A DNA stretch of 5,344 nt from an uncultured Phycisphaerales bacterium (lineage in GTDB: Bacteria > Planctomycetota > Phycisphaerae > WQYP01): contig CALCHA010000042.1 in NCBI GenBank assembly GCA_937901265.1, positions 1-5,344 on the forward strand. Reading direction: 5' to 3'. Below the pieces are notes generated by a model. It was not told the origin of the DNA. It made no database searches and saw only the letters and a program-made list of their open reading frames with translations. This document shows, one piece after another, positions 5,158 to 5,344 of this stretch (the first letter of the stretch is position 1; each line of letters starts with the position of its first letter). The position numbers and the translations under genes were made by a program.

Positions 5158-5344
5158 TCAGGGCGTTTGTGCGGGGGCGAGGCGGGGGGTGACGGTGCTG
5201 CCGGTGGGGGTGTCTTTGACTTCGACGTTGAGGGCGGTGAGTTCTTTGCGCAGCGCATCGGAGGTGGGCCAGTCTTTGGCGGCGCGGGCGGCAGCGCGTT
5301 TTTGCAGGAGATCTTCGACCTTGGCCTGGGTGTCGGCATCGAGG
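5158..5344 (-). CDS. cysS: Cysteinyl-tRNA synthetase, C-terminal end (partial)
   Basis: The last 61 codons of a gene entering from the right edge. CysS attaches cysteine to tRNA-Cys in the cytoplasm. The visible peptide has the typical C-terminal helical segment: VEDLLQKRAAARAAKDW followed by PTSDALRKELTALNVEVKDTPTG. The pattern R-x-x-AR-x-AKDW, then D-x-(I/L)R-x-EL, then a short hydrophobic stretch and (K/E)DTP-x-G is how bacterial CysS proteins normally end. A tail of about 13 residues (TVTPRLAPAQTP) extends past the usual end. The catalytic domain with its HIGH and KMSKS motifs lies outside the window. The TGA at 5160-5158 runs into the binding site of the downstream membrane-protein gene. 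Confidence 0.87.
   Translation of the reverse strand, partial: LDADTQAKVEDLLQKRAAARAAKDWPTSDALRKELTALNVEVKDTPTGSTVTPRLAPAQTP

Noticed and set aside
4416..5192. Open frame of 258 codons on the + strand
   Set aside because: It is antisense to the membrane-protein gene and overlaps the Fur-family gene in another frame; the peptide is Arg/Gly/His/Gln-rich without recognisable motifs.
5145..5339. N-terminal extension of the membrane protein
   Set aside because: The extension overlaps cysS in another frame and is Pro/Ser/Lys-rich; the ATG at 5144 has a good ribosome binding site and starts a signal-like segment.

Overview
This is a GC-rich bacterial window carrying seven recognisable protein genes plus the tail of an eighth. 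There are no RNA genes, insertion sequences or CRISPR arrays. Gene density is high and intergenic gaps are short. The lineage cannot be fixed from the sequence. The high GC, a secreted-type protein tail at the left edge resembling planctomycete or verrucomicrobial large extracellular proteins, and apparent leaderless promoters lead me to suggest Planctomycetota or Verrucomicrobiota with low confidence.

Left part (1-3006): the last codons of an unidentified secreted-type protein (+ strand, stop at 120-122) face the end of xdhC (- strand), the maturation factor for molybdenum hydroxylases such as xanthine dehydrogenase. Divergent from xdhC is allE, (S)-ureidoglycine aminohydrolase, with its complete manganese site. 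It is followed 65 bp downstream by a full-length protein of the ketol-acid reductoisomerase (IlvC) fold. The first two genes belong to purine/ureide breakdown: xanthine dehydrogenase makes urate, and AllE converts ureidoglycine to ureidoglycolate. The IlvC-like protein keeps the nucleotide-binding motif but has lost the catalytic lysine and two of the four metal-binding acidic residues of true IlvC. It is therefore probably not a branched-chain amino acid enzyme. Its linkage to allE suggests a redox step on a ureide-derived acid, for example ureidoglycolate to oxalurate; this is inference. This pair is the most interesting part of the window.

Middle part (3061-4548): a class I SAM-dependent methyltransferase (- strand) is divergent from a Fur-family metalloregulator (+ strand). 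The 108-bp gap between them holds several inverted repeats that could be operators or 5'-UTR structures.

Right part (4554-5344): a small multi-pass membrane protein with a signal-like N-terminus (- strand) lies directly downstream of the C-terminal end of cysS (cysteinyl-tRNA synthetase), which runs off the window. The cysS stop codon abuts the membrane protein's ribosome binding site, so the two are probably co-transcribed.

Two genes (allE and the Fur-family gene) have a GGCTA(T/A)(T/A)AT element ending 7-8 bp before the ATG and no Shine-Dalgarno sequence, which suggests leaderless transcripts. The IlvC-like and membrane-protein genes have conventional ribosome binding sites. No stretch longer than about 110 bp lacks a gene.
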